Below the pieces are notes generated by a model that saw only the letters and a list, made by a program, of their open reading frames with translations, was not told where the DNA came from and searched no databases. The position numbers and the translations under genes are program-made. From an uncultured Caryophanales bacterium (GTDB lineage: Bacteria; Bacillota_I; Bacilli_A; RFN20; CAG-826): DNA of 22,293 nt. The stretch is from NCBI GenBank assembly GCA_902464635.1, contig CABQKC010000028.1, positions 1 to 22,293 on the forward strand, written 5' to 3'. Of the stretch, positions 15,699 through 22,293 are shown one piece after another; the stretch's first letter is position 1, and each line of letters opens with the position of its first letter.

Positions 15699-17054
15699 AT
15701 GGAAAAACCAGAAATTGAATTCAAAAGAAAGATCTACGAAAAGATGATCGAATGGAAACAAAAAAGAACGCCTGATTACGCGTTGTTTTTAAAAGGGCCA
15801 AGACGCGTAGGAAAATCTACATTAGCCTCTAAATTAGGTAGAGAACAATATAAATCATTTATTGAAATCAGGTTTGACAAAGCTCCTAAAGAAATTAAAA
15901 ACCTTTTCGTTAACTCGCTAGAAGATCTCGATGACATGTTCGAAAAAATACAAATCCATTATAAGACTAAGCTATATCGTCGCGAGTCTCTTATTATTCT
16001 TGACGAGATCCAACTATTCCCAGAAGCAAGGCAAGCCCTCAAAACCCTTTTGGAAGACAAAAGATATGATTACATTGAAACCGGTTCTCTTGCATCTATA
16101 AAAAGAAACTCCAAGAAAATACTAAAACCATCAGAAGAATATTCATTGAATGTCTACCCTTTGGATTTTGAAGAGTTTTTAACTGCAATAGGTGATGAAA
16201 TAACATTCAATGTTTTGAAAAGTCATTTCGAAAGCCTAAAGCCTTTAGGTGCCGCTCACAGCCAAATCAAGAAACTTTTTAGAACGTATATGTTAGTAGG
16301 CGGAATGCCTCAATCGGTCCTTGCCTATATCAAGACGAAAGATTTCGGCGATGTCGATTTTGCCAAACAGCAAATACTTGACCTATATGAAGGCGATATG
16401 AATGACCAGGAAGAAGAAAACCCAGACACTCTAAAAAACATTTTTTGGCATATACCTTCCGAACTATCAAAACACGACAAGAAATTCATGCTTTCACATA
16501 TAGACCCAAATGCAAGAATAAGAGACTATAAGGGGGCAATAGGCTGGCTTAATGACGCAATGATAATAAACATGTCAGAAAACGTAAGCGAGATATCCAC
16601 CGCTTTTAATCTATCAACAATAGATCCATATTTTAAATGTTATCTAATGGATACGGGCTTATTGATATCACTTGCTTTTAAAAACAAAGACTATTTAGAA
16701 AACGAACTATATGAAGCTATATTATTTGACAAATTACATGTTAATGAAGGCATGATAGTCGAAAATGCGATTGCCCAAGCAATAAGAACAAAGGGGGAAA
16801 GAATCTATTACTTTAAAAAAATAGATAATGAATCGAAAAAGACCATAGCCGAACTGGATTTTTTAGTTAGAAGAGGCAATAAAATTAATATTATCGAAGC
16901 AAAATCTTCCAAATCAAACTCAATCAAGTCGATTGATTATGTCAAAACCACTTATCCAAAAAGAATCGGCAAATGCTACATCCTTCATGATGGCGATATA
17001 AAAATAGAGAAAGAATTAATATACCTTCCTTACTATTTTGCTTCGTTAATATAG
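15699..17054 (+). CDS. ATPase 3: AAA_14 / DUF4143 ATPase
   Basis: 451 residues from the ATG at 15699, chosen because AAAGGTG lies 8 bases upstream and the open frame before it (from about 15582) merely translates the iterons. Walker A GPRRVGKS (33-40), Walker B LIILDEIQ (98-105), sensor ETGSLAS and the YPLDFEEF and VGGMPQSV signatures are all present. The C-terminal DUF4143 region has ELDFLV (Asp387) then IIEAK (Glu400, Lys402), a complete PD-(D/E)xK-like set, unlike ATPase 2. It belongs to the same subfamily as ATPase 5 (shared YKSFIEI, DEIQ, YPxDFEE). Its codon choice looks more mixed (CTC, GCC, GTC, CGC) than that of the SNF2 or GH112 genes, hinting at recent arrival. Function unknown. Confidence 0.85.
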   Translation: MEKPEIEFKRKIYEKMIEWKQKRTPDYALFLKGPRRVGKSTLASKLGREQYKSFIEIRFDKAPKEIKNLFVNSLEDLDDMFEKIQIHYKTKLYRRESLIILDEIQLFPEARQALKTLLEDKRYDYIETGSLASIKRNSKKILKPSEEYSLNVYPLDFEEFLTAIGDEITFNVLKSHFESLKPLGAAHSQIKKLFRTYMLVGGMPQSVLAYIKTKDFGDVDFAKQQILDLYEGDMNDQEEENPDTLKNIFWHIPSELSKHDKKFMLSHIDPNARIRDYKGAIGWLNDAMIINMSENVSEISTAFNLSTIDPYFKCYLMDTGLLISLAFKNKDYLENELYEAILFDKLHVNEGMIVENAIAQAIRTKGERIYYFKKIDNESKKTIAELDFLVRRGNKINIIEAKSSKSNSIKSIDYVKTTYPKRIGKCYILHDGDIKIEKELIYLPYYFASLI

Positions 17055-17224
17055 CCATTTGCAAAGTATTCCAGATGCTTTCTCATAATCAAAATTAATA
17101 ATGTAAGTCCAGCATTTACCAAAGTTCAAGCATTATCACCGCAAGCTCTTTTTATTGTATTTCGGCAAGCATTTTTTTATGTCTTTTAACCATCTTATTA
17201 AATTATTATTTATATTAGATTCCT

Positions 17225-17253
17225 TTGATTTTGTATCATTACAATGATATAAA
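17225..17253 (+). promoter_or_regulatory. Promoter with overlapping operator for the DUF3990/HTH module
   Basis: TTGATT (17225-17230), a 17-base spacer and TATAAA (17248-17253) form a good sigma-A-type promoter. The perfect inverted repeat TATCATT-AC-AATGATA (17234-17249) covers the spacer and touches the -10 box, the expected place for a repressor to block polymerase. TAGGA lies about eight bases before the ATG at 17273. The HTH protein encoded downstream is the obvious candidate repressor (inference). Confidence 0.6.
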
Positions 17254-17272
17254 TATTAATAGGAAAACCATT

Positions 17273-17971
17273 ATGGCTACAATCAAATTATTTCATGGAT
17301 CAAGCAATAAAATAGAAACCCCTAGTTATTTATTAGGAAAGCCCAATAACGACTATGGAAAAGGATTTTATTGCACCCAAGATATAGAATTAGCCAAAGA
17401 ATGAGCGTGTAAACAAAATTCGGATGGATATGTAAACGAATATAATCTAGATTTGGATGGATTAAAGATATTGGACCTATTAAATGGGGAATATAATATC
17501 CTCAACTGGATTGCCTTATTGCTAAAATACCGCACGTTCACTATAGAAGATGAAATAGCGCTTGATGCGAAAGAATACATATTAAAGCATTATCTAATTG
17601 ACCTATCTAATTATGATGCTGTCATAGGTTATAGGGCTGATGATTCTTATTTTTCCTTTGTTTATTCTTTTGTCAGCAATTCATTGCCATTAAAAGGATT
17701 AACAAAGGCATTAGAATTAGGAAAATTGGGGACGCAATTTGCTTTAATATCAAAAAAAGCTTTTACTCAACTAAAATATATTTCTAGCGAGAAAGTTGAT
17801 GGAAGAACCTATTTTCCTAAGTTTTCATCTAGAGATAGCCTTGCTAGAGATACATATAAAAAGGTAATTAAAAAGCAAAAGTCCTATAAAAACGATATCT
17901 TCGTGATGGATATATTAAGACAGGAGATCAAAGAAGATGACCCCCGCATACAAAGAATGTTACATAAATGA
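17273..17971 (+). pseudogene. DUF3990 (ADP-ribosyltransferase-like) protein interrupted by TGA
   Basis: From the ATG the frame reads 43 codons, then TGA (17402-17404), then continues open for 188 codons to its natural TGA at 17969. The first part carries the DUF3990/ART-like signatures LFHGSSNKIE (His8) and YGKGFYCT (Tyr33); the second continues the family fold (KILDLLNGEYNILNWIALLL and ISSEKVDGRTYF regions). Family members normally have Trp at the TGA (AKEWACK), so a single TGG-to-TGA change explains it. DUF3990 is in the ADP-ribosyltransferase clan and is usually paired with an HTH protein in a toxin-antitoxin-like unit. The gene is either inactivated or needs UGA read-through. The internal ATG at 17453 gives only a fragment lacking the catalytic N-terminus. 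Confidence 0.75.
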
Positions 17972-18587
17972 TGCATCAAGGAATCTAGGGGCTGCTTTTG
18001 ATTATGCATTAAATACATGGAAACTAGATATAGACTTTTTTCAATTTGCTTTCTCTTCTAGCCCTTTAATTGCTCAATTTGAAAGAGGCAATCCTAGTGT
18101 AGTTTCTGGCAGAAGCGGGATTGAATTAGTTAGGGATATTATTTATGAAATAGATAAAAAAGCTAAATTCCCTGCCCCTTCTATTATTCTAAATAGGACT
18201 CCTGAATATTGGGCTGGGTATTACCTAGCCAAATATCAATGGGCTTATTGCAGGCGTTTTAAAGACATATTCTCTAGAATCAAATTAAGCGAAATAATAT
18301 CTATGTATCCTTTATATCACGAAATGGATGTAACTAGATTCTATGAAGAAATGGAAAGACGCTATAAGGAAGCCAGCACAGAAACTAATTTAGCTAGGAT
18401 TAGGAAGAATTATTCATTATCCCAGTCAGAGTTAGCAAAATTATCAAATGTAAATCTACGTTCGATTCAATTATACGAACAAAGAGTAAACGATATAGAT
18501 AAAGCTGAAGCCCATACCTTATTTAAATTAGCAGTTATTCTTAAATGTAATATAGAAGATTTATTAGAGAGCCCTGCTTCTATATAA
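17937..18587 (+). CDS. HTH (XRE-type) partner of the DUF3990 protein, antitoxin-like
   Basis: 216 residues. Residues 1-140 form the domain typical of proteins next to DUF3990 genes (YINDASRNLGAAFDYA, FERGNP, SGIELV, TPEYWAGYYLAKYQW). Residues about 151-209 are a Cro/C1-type helix-turn-helix (ARIRKNYSLSQSELAKLSN, IQLYEQRVNDIDKA, ILKCNIEDLLE). The start ATG lies inside the end of the DUF3990 frame (35-base overlap); AGGAG is ten bases upstream, so translation can be initiated independently of the broken partner. It probably binds the inverted repeat at 17234-17249 and neutralises the ART-like protein. It is intact although its partner is interrupted. Its stop lies three bases from the stop of the convergent ATPase 4. 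Confidence 0.8.
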   Translation: MTPAYKECYINDASRNLGAAFDYALNTWKLDIDFFQFAFSSSPLIAQFERGNPSVVSGRSGIELVRDIIYEIDKKAKFPAPSIILNRTPEYWAGYYLAKYQWAYCRRFKDIFSRIKLSEIISMYPLYHEMDVTRFYEEMERRYKEASTETNLARIRKNYSLSQSELAKLSNVNLRSIQLYEQRVNDIDKAEAHTLFKLAVILKCNIEDLLESPASI

Positions 18588-18590
18588 GTA

Positions 18591-20033
18591 CTAGTTAAAA
18601 AAGTCATCTAAGCAGATTGATTTAGAAAAGATGCCTGAGTATTCGTTCTTTTTTAAGCCGAATGTTGTTATCAACGTATTTTGAACAACACTTTTTTTAG
18701 AAATCAATGATGTTACGTAGTTAACTCTGCTTAGTAATGTTTCGTAATACTTTTTATCAACAGAGAAAACATCTCCATAATATTTGATTTCACAAACATT
18801 GACTACATCATCTTTTCTTTCAATTATCAAATCAATTTGTTTGCCGTTTGTATTCTCATTGCCTTGGATATGAAGAACTGATTGATTAGTAGATACTCCA
18901 CTTATACCTAAAGCAACCTTAATTTGTTTTATATGATTTAAGCAGACATTTTCAAAAGCAATCCCTCTCCAAGAAACGAATTTCTGTGAATTGAAATTAT
19001 CGGTATAATAAGTTTCGTTTATGGAAGATTGTTCATTAACAATTTTTAAATAGAAAATAGAGAATGGATCAATTAATTTATAGCATTCATCTCTTTTCTT
19101 TCCTTTAAAAGGAACATATTTCATGACGAAATCGCTGCCGACTAAAGAAGACAATGCAGTATATAAAGATTCCCCATCGCTCATTGACAATGCATCCATT
19201 ATTTCGTTTTTAGTATATCCAACATCATTTTTAGCTAATAATTTAATGATAGCCATGGTTGTTTTTAAATTAGAAAAGTCCAAAGAAAGCAAATTATTGA
19301 ATTCGCCTTTTAGCTTTGCATTAACTTTAAAGAACAAATTATCGATGTTTTCTATGAAAGTAAGATTACTAGAAAAGTAGTTAAGATAATAAGGTATTCC
19401 ACCTACCATCATATAAGCCTGTGCTATATCGTATCGCGATATTTGCATTTTCTTTTCTTGGAATAATTCTTCGCATTCTTTGAGTGAAAAAGGCACTAGC
19501 TTAATTTGATAAGTAATCCTGCCGTAAAGCCCACCATGGTTATTAATTAATTTATTTAATATATAGGATGTCGCACTGCCACATACAATAAGCATCAAAT
19601 TATTTCTAGCGCATCCCCAATTATTCCAAAACGATTCAAACGCTGTAATGAAGTCGGATTTAGGAGTATCTAGCCATGGAAATTCATCGATGAAAACAAC
19701 TTGTCTGGATCCAGAATCTTTTTCAATCAAAAACTTTTTCAGCAAGGCAAATGCTTCAAACCAATCTTCTGGTTTATCGCATTTTTCCATCCCCTGTTCA
19801 ATAAGCGACTGATAGAAACTTTTTAGTTGTTTGTTCAAAAGACTTCTACCTTTCATATTTTTTAATTCAATAGGAGACAGCCCAGCATGCTTAAATGTAA
19901 ATTTATCGGCAAAGGTTTGGTTTATTAAATACGTTTTGCCAACCCTTCTCCTGCCGTAAACTACTACAAATTGGGAATCATTTGATTCATATAAATCTAA
20001 TAGTTCAGTTCGCTCAGTACTTCTTCCAACCAT
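18591..20033 (-). CDS. ATPase 4: AAA+ ATPase with C-terminal DUF234-like, PD-(D/E)xK-type domain
   Basis: 480 residues, collinear with ATPase 1 over its whole length (shared YGRRRVGKTYLI, FIDE-PWLDTP, VCGSATS, HGGLYGR, GGIPYYLNY, NVCEIKYY). Walker A GRRRVGKT (27-34), Walker B VFIDEFPWLD (Asp116, Glu117); C-terminal IDLII (Asp401) and CEIK (Glu415, Lys417) complete the nuclease-like motif. GGTGG lies a few bases before the ATG, as in ATPase 1. Unlike ATPase 1 it has no 51-bp repeats upstream, only TATCAAAAAC followed by a short palindrome (20054-20068), which weakly recalls the repeats at ATPase 1 and 2. The intact motifs suggest it is functional; the role is unknown. Confidence 0.85.
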   Translation of the reverse strand: MVGRSTERTELLDLYESNDSQFVVVYGRRRVGKTYLINQTFADKFTFKHAGLSPIELKNMKGRSLLNKQLKSFYQSLIEQGMEKCDKPEDWFEAFALLKKFLIEKDSGSRQVVFIDEFPWLDTPKSDFITAFESFWNNWGCARNNLMLIVCGSATSYILNKLINNHGGLYGRITYQIKLVPFSLKECEELFQEKKMQISRYDIAQAYMMVGGIPYYLNYFSSNLTFIENIDNLFFKVNAKLKGEFNNLLSLDFSNLKTTMAIIKLLAKNDVGYTKNEIMDALSMSDGESLYTALSSLVGSDFVMKYVPFKGKKRDECYKLIDPFSIFYLKIVNEQSSINETYYTDNFNSQKFVSWRGIAFENVCLNHIKQIKVALGISGVSTNQSVLHIQGNENTNGKQIDLIIERKDDVVNVCEIKYYGDVFSVDKKYYETLLSRVNYVTSLISKKSVVQNTLITTFGLKKNEYSGIFSKSICLDDFFN

Positions 20034-20053
20034 ATAACCACCAACTACGTATT

Positions 20054-20068
20054 GTTATTTTAAATAAC
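20054..20068. promoter_or_regulatory. 15-bp palindrome upstream of ATPase 4
   Basis: GTTATTT, one T, then AAATAAC, 21 bases upstream of the ATPase 4 ATG. Position fits an operator in the promoter region. The adjacent TATCAAAAAC (minus strand) resembles the arms of the repeats at ATPases 1 and 2. Confidence 0.35.
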
Positions 20069-20234
20069 CAAAGGTTTTTGATAAATAAAAAAGTGTAGAT
20101 AACGCGTGGAAAAGATATATTTTTTAGTAGTTTACCGGTCTTATCTGCATATTTTTCTTATAAATTAAAGGTCAGTATAGGTAGATATCCATGGGAAAGT
20201 ATCGATGAATACGAACTTTTTAAAGAAAATTTAC

Positions 20235-20280
20235 CGCAAATGTGAAAAATGACACCAAAAAATATGGCGGAAATGTGAAC
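20235..20280. repeat. Orphan two-unit copy of the ATPase 3 iterons
   Basis: CGCAAATGTGAAAAA at 20236 and GGCGGAAATGTGAA at 20266, with AAATGTGAA cores at 20238 and 20271, exactly 33 bases apart. The first unit has the divergent CGC start and the second the GGCGG start, the same order as at 15575. No AAA_14 gene follows on this strand: the next gene, ATPase 5, is on the other strand and has its own unrelated array. Confidence 0.85.
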
Positions 20281-20355
20281 TAGCCCATAAAAGACGAGAG
20301 AAAATAGCGAAAGCATAAGAAAACTTTCACCTCCACTACCTTAAATTGAAACTTC

Positions 20356-20388
20356 TGACTAATTCCGAATTCAATTCGGAATTAGTCA
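20356..20388. repeat. 33-bp perfect palindrome
   Basis: TGACTAATTCCGAATT, a single C, then AATTCGGAATTAGTCA: sixteen perfectly paired bases per arm. It lies 27 bases beyond the stop codon of ATPase 5. In RNA it gives a strong hairpin, but no T-run follows on the minus strand (AGAAGTTTCAATTT), so a standard intrinsic terminator is unlikely. It may be a protein-binding or recombination site. Confidence 0.8.
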
Positions 20389-20415
20389 ATGACATGTTTA
20401 GTACATAGAAAAGTG

Positions 20416-21747
20416 TCAAATAAACAAAACCATATAATGTGGAACGGTCTTCTTTACGCCGTCAATTCCAACATTCCCATTAATTAGTTTATAAGCGACT
20501 TTAGGAGAATAACTCTTAATAAAATTATTCAAAGAAATTGAGGCTGCATTACCTGCCTTGACTTCGATTGGAAGTACCTCTCCATCTTTTTCTATCAAGA
20601 ACTCTAATTCTTGATTATCATCAGGCCTATAATAATGCAATTTATATCCTTTCTTAACCAAAAGTTCAGATACCACATTTTCATAAATTGCCCCTTTGGC
20701 GTTACCTTTTAGAGTATTATTTAGAATAGCAATCTTAGTTTCTCTTCCATACATTTCCGTTAGTAACCCAGTATCGTTGATATAGAGTTTGAATTGCTCT
20801 TCTATTTCATTTGCCATAAGGGGAATATATGGTTCTCTAACGTTATAGCAAGCATTTACAAGAGCAGAATCTTTTAACCATTTAATGCTTCCGGAAAACT
20901 TTCTGCTAGTCTGTCTAGCTTCTACAACAGAATACTGGAACTTCTTGATTTCTCTTGCTAATTGTTTAGGAATGGAATCATAACATTGCCTTACCTTTAT
21001 TTTTTGATCACCTTTAGCGTGATTGGATATATCACCTTGGTAATCCGTAATAATCTTATCCTGAGCTCTTATTGCTTCGTTGAAATTATTAGATTTTTCA
21101 AATGCATCAACAACTTCAGGCATGCCTCCGACAACAATATATTCCCTAAATAATGATTCCATTTTTTCATTAATATCGCTTGGGACAGCAATGCCTTTAT
21201 CAAAAAATGATTTTATGTATAAAAGTTGCTTATCTTCGTATCCTTTTGACCATAGATATTCTTCAAAATCCATTGGATACATTACCATAGCTGATTCATA
21301 ACCAACAGGTATAGACTCGGGGACTTCAACATTTTTTTCATCGTCTTCCCCATATTCGAGTCCAAGTAAAGAACCTGAAGCAATAAAGTCATAACGTAAA
21401 TCGGATGCTAAGAATTTAATAGCGGTTCTTGCATCGCCACAATTTTGTATTTCGTCTAAAAAGAAAAGGGTTCTACCTTCTAGCAGTTTCATTTTTGGAA
21501 AATATATAGATAAACGTTGATAAATTGCTTCCGGGCTCTTATTGCCTCTAAAAGCATTTTTAAGTTCAGGCTGTTTTATAAAATTGATTTCTATAAAAGA
21601 CTTATATTCCTTTTTTCCGAATTTCTCGACTAAATACGACTTGCCGACCTGCCTTGCTCCTTTTATAAGCAGGGCTTCTTTCAACGATTTATTGTGCTTA
21701 GTATTTTTCCAATCAAGTAATTGTTGATATGCCCTTCTCTTTAACAT
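20416..21747 (-). CDS. ATPase 5: AAA_14 / DUF4143 ATPase
   Basis: 443 residues from the ATG at 21747, set by a strong AAGGAGG SD with an 8-base gap; the open frame further upstream only translates the iterons (11-residue RFDAFF repeats). Walker A GARQVGKS (30-37), Walker B LFFLDEIQ (Asp98, Glu99), sensor ASGSLLGLE, and the YPMDFEEYLW and VGGMPEVV signatures mark AAA_14; the C-terminal DUF4143 part has ELEFLI (Glu380/Glu382), then PIEVK (Glu395, Lys397) and AGN, the usual DUF4143 ending. It ends in TGA. It is the same subfamily as ATPase 3, yet its iterons share no sequence with those of ATPase 3, suggesting each ATPase has its own cognate repeat. Function unknown. Confidence 0.87.
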   Translation of the reverse strand: MLKRRAYQQLLDWKNTKHNKSLKEALLIKGARQVGKSYLVEKFGKKEYKSFIEINFIKQPELKNAFRGNKSPEAIYQRLSIYFPKMKLLEGRTLFFLDEIQNCGDARTAIKFLASDLRYDFIASGSLLGLEYGEDDEKNVEVPESIPVGYESAMVMYPMDFEEYLWSKGYEDKQLLYIKSFFDKGIAVPSDINEKMESLFREYIVVGGMPEVVDAFEKSNNFNEAIRAQDKIITDYQGDISNHAKGDQKIKVRQCYDSIPKQLAREIKKFQYSVVEARQTSRKFSGSIKWLKDSALVNACYNVREPYIPLMANEIEEQFKLYINDTGLLTEMYGRETKIAILNNTLKGNAKGAIYENVVSELLVKKGYKLHYYRPDDNQELEFLIEKDGEVLPIEVKAGNAASISLNNFIKSYSPKVAYKLINGNVGIDGVKKTVPHYMVLFI

Positions 21748-21771
21748 TGATATTGCCTCCTTTTTAAGGAA

Positions 21772-21800
21772 ATTGTACATAAAAATGAGCGATAAGTAAA
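21772..21800 (-). promoter_or_regulatory. Promoter of ATPase 5
   Basis: On the minus strand TTTACT (21800-21795), a 17-base spacer and TACAAT (21777-21772), followed by the AAGGAGG SD and ATG. The -35 box ends nine bases from the first iteron, so the array sits directly upstream of the promoter. Confidence 0.6.
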
Positions 21801-21808
21801 CATGACTT

Positions 21809-21952
21809 GCATCAAATCGGATAGTCAATTTATCGAAAAATGCATCAAATCGGATAGTCAAAACTTGAAAAAATGCATCAAATCGGCTAGTCCATTTGTC
21901 AAAAAATGCATCAAATCGGATGGTGAATTTGAGAAAATTTGCATCGAATGGA
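21809..21952. repeat. 33-bp iteron array upstream of ATPase 5 (GCATCAAATCGG)
   Basis: Cores of GCATCAAATCGG or close variants start at 21809, 21842, 21875, 21908 and 21941, an exact 33-base period over five units. Four units extend to TGCATCAAATCGGATAGT-like sequence with A-rich filler between; the unit farthest from the gene is divergent (GCATCGAATGG). Same period, position and divergent distal unit as the array at ATPase 3, but a different sequence. Confidence 0.95.
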
Positions 21953-22064
21953 GGATTACAATAAGTATGTGTTTTAGGTCCTGGAGACTTGCAAGAAATT
22001 TTGTGTTTGAGTAAATAGGATGTGATAACTAACAAGATAGATATATAGCAGTCACCAATTCGGT

Positions 22065-22283
22065 TTATCTTGCATATGCAAAAGATTGAGGAGCAGTCCT
22101 TAAACCAAATTCAATTAATGATTTAGGTTCATCATATACTTTTACTTTCCCCAATTTATATGCATACGCTACAGATCTATTTCTAAAATATTCATCAAAA
22201 AATTCTTTGCTTATTCCAGAATAATCCTTTGTTTGTTCGTGAGCTAGAAAGATTTGCGTTCTATAAAACCGCCCATTGAGCCT
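22065..22283 (-). pseudogene. C-terminal part of an ASCH-like (PUA-fold) protein, partial or broken
   Basis: On the minus strand 72 codons are open, ending in TAA at 22065, with no ATG. The tail reads YSGISKEFFDEYFRNRSVAY, AYKLGKVKVYDEPKSLIEFG, LRTAPQSFAYAR, the style of the end of ASCH-domain proteins (kI--vkiydkPk-LseFg--raPQSfcYv). ASCH domains are RNA-binding PUA-like folds. The frame is closed by TAG at 22284-22286, so the 5' part is either in another frame (a frameshift) or lost; the window edge prevents a decision. The family call is by eye. Confidence 0.45.
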
Positions 22284-22293
22284 CTATGCTTTG

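Larger units (their letters stand above)
20034..20415. other. Intergenic region between ATPases 4 and 5
   Basis: It holds the palindrome at 20054, the orphan iterons at 20235-20280 and the long palindrome at 20356-20388 (separate entries). On the plus strand 20099-20245 is open without a start and ends VSIGRYPWESIDEYELFKEN LPQM, stopping inside the first orphan iteron; it may be the tail of a lost gene or chance. No intact gene or RNA gene is seen. Confidence 0.4.

Noticed and set aside
17402..17404. UGA read as tryptophan (genetic code 4)
   Set aside because: TGA is the natural stop of ATPase 2, ATPase 5, the DUF3990 frame and the 53-residue membrane protein, while TGG encodes Trp throughout. 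A single internal TGA is better explained by mutation or read-through.
21802..22014. 70-residue plus-strand ORF with CIKSDSQ repeats
   Set aside because: It is the opposite-strand translation of the 33-bp iterons, open only because the period is a multiple of three. The minus-strand ORF at 15552-15761 (FHISATF repeats) is rejected for the same reason.
21748..22035. N-terminal extension of ATPase 5 through the repeats
   Set aside because: A strong AAGGAGG SD and a well-spaced promoter lie between the repeats and the ATG at 21747, and the extension consists only of translated iterons plus low-complexity sequence.

Overview
The window is a strongly AT-rich bacterial chromosome segment with SD-led genes, TAA/TAG/TGA stops and TTA/AGA-rich codon use. 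Gene content suggests a gut-associated Bacillota lineage (Erysipelotrichales/RF39-like Bacilli), an inference only: a YwqB/YwqA-like SWIM plus SNF2 pair, a GH112 phosphorylase for mucin or milk sugars, a DUF3990/HTH module, and many small AAA+ ATPases of the AAA_14/DUF4143 and DUF234-like types. TGA is the natural stop of several genes, so the standard code applies.

Layout. Positions 62-3421 (minus strand) form an operon: an M6-like secreted metalloprotease lipoprotein, smpB, a divergent folC and a 53-residue membrane protein. From 3561 to 5332 lie two 51-bp palindromic repeats, ATPase 1 and a 21-bp-phased repeat array. Positions 5471-11309 (plus) hold a SWIM zinc-finger protein, an SNF2 helicase and a CDF metal exporter. 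Positions 11314-12660 hold ATPase 2, bracketed by two near-identical 50-bp palindromic repeats. Positions 12722-14908 (minus) encode the GH112 galactosyl-N-acetylhexosamine phosphorylase; immediately upstream are the decayed C-terminus of a sugar ABC-transporter ATPase and other coding scraps (14928-15511). From 15575 to 21952 the segment is accessory: ATPase 3 behind a 33-bp iteron array, a DUF3990 toxin-like gene with an in-frame TGA and its HTH partner, ATPase 4, an orphan two-unit copy of the ATPase 3 iterons, a long perfect palindrome, and ATPase 5 behind a second, unrelated 33-bp iteron array. The right edge holds the C-terminal part of an ASCH-like protein.

Main observation. Five ATPases of the same broad superfamily, all with C-terminal nuclease-like or PD-(D/E)xK-derived regions, occupy about 18 kb. 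Four sit beside a private, sequence-distinct repeat set, and two further repeat sets have no matching ATPase next to them. Two arrays share no sequence but have exactly the same 33-bp period and the same placement just 5' of an AAA_14/DUF4143 ATPase. I infer a family of ATPase-plus-cis-repeat cassettes (selfish, partition-like or self-regulating). The function is unknown; the repeats and their phasing are read directly from the sequence.
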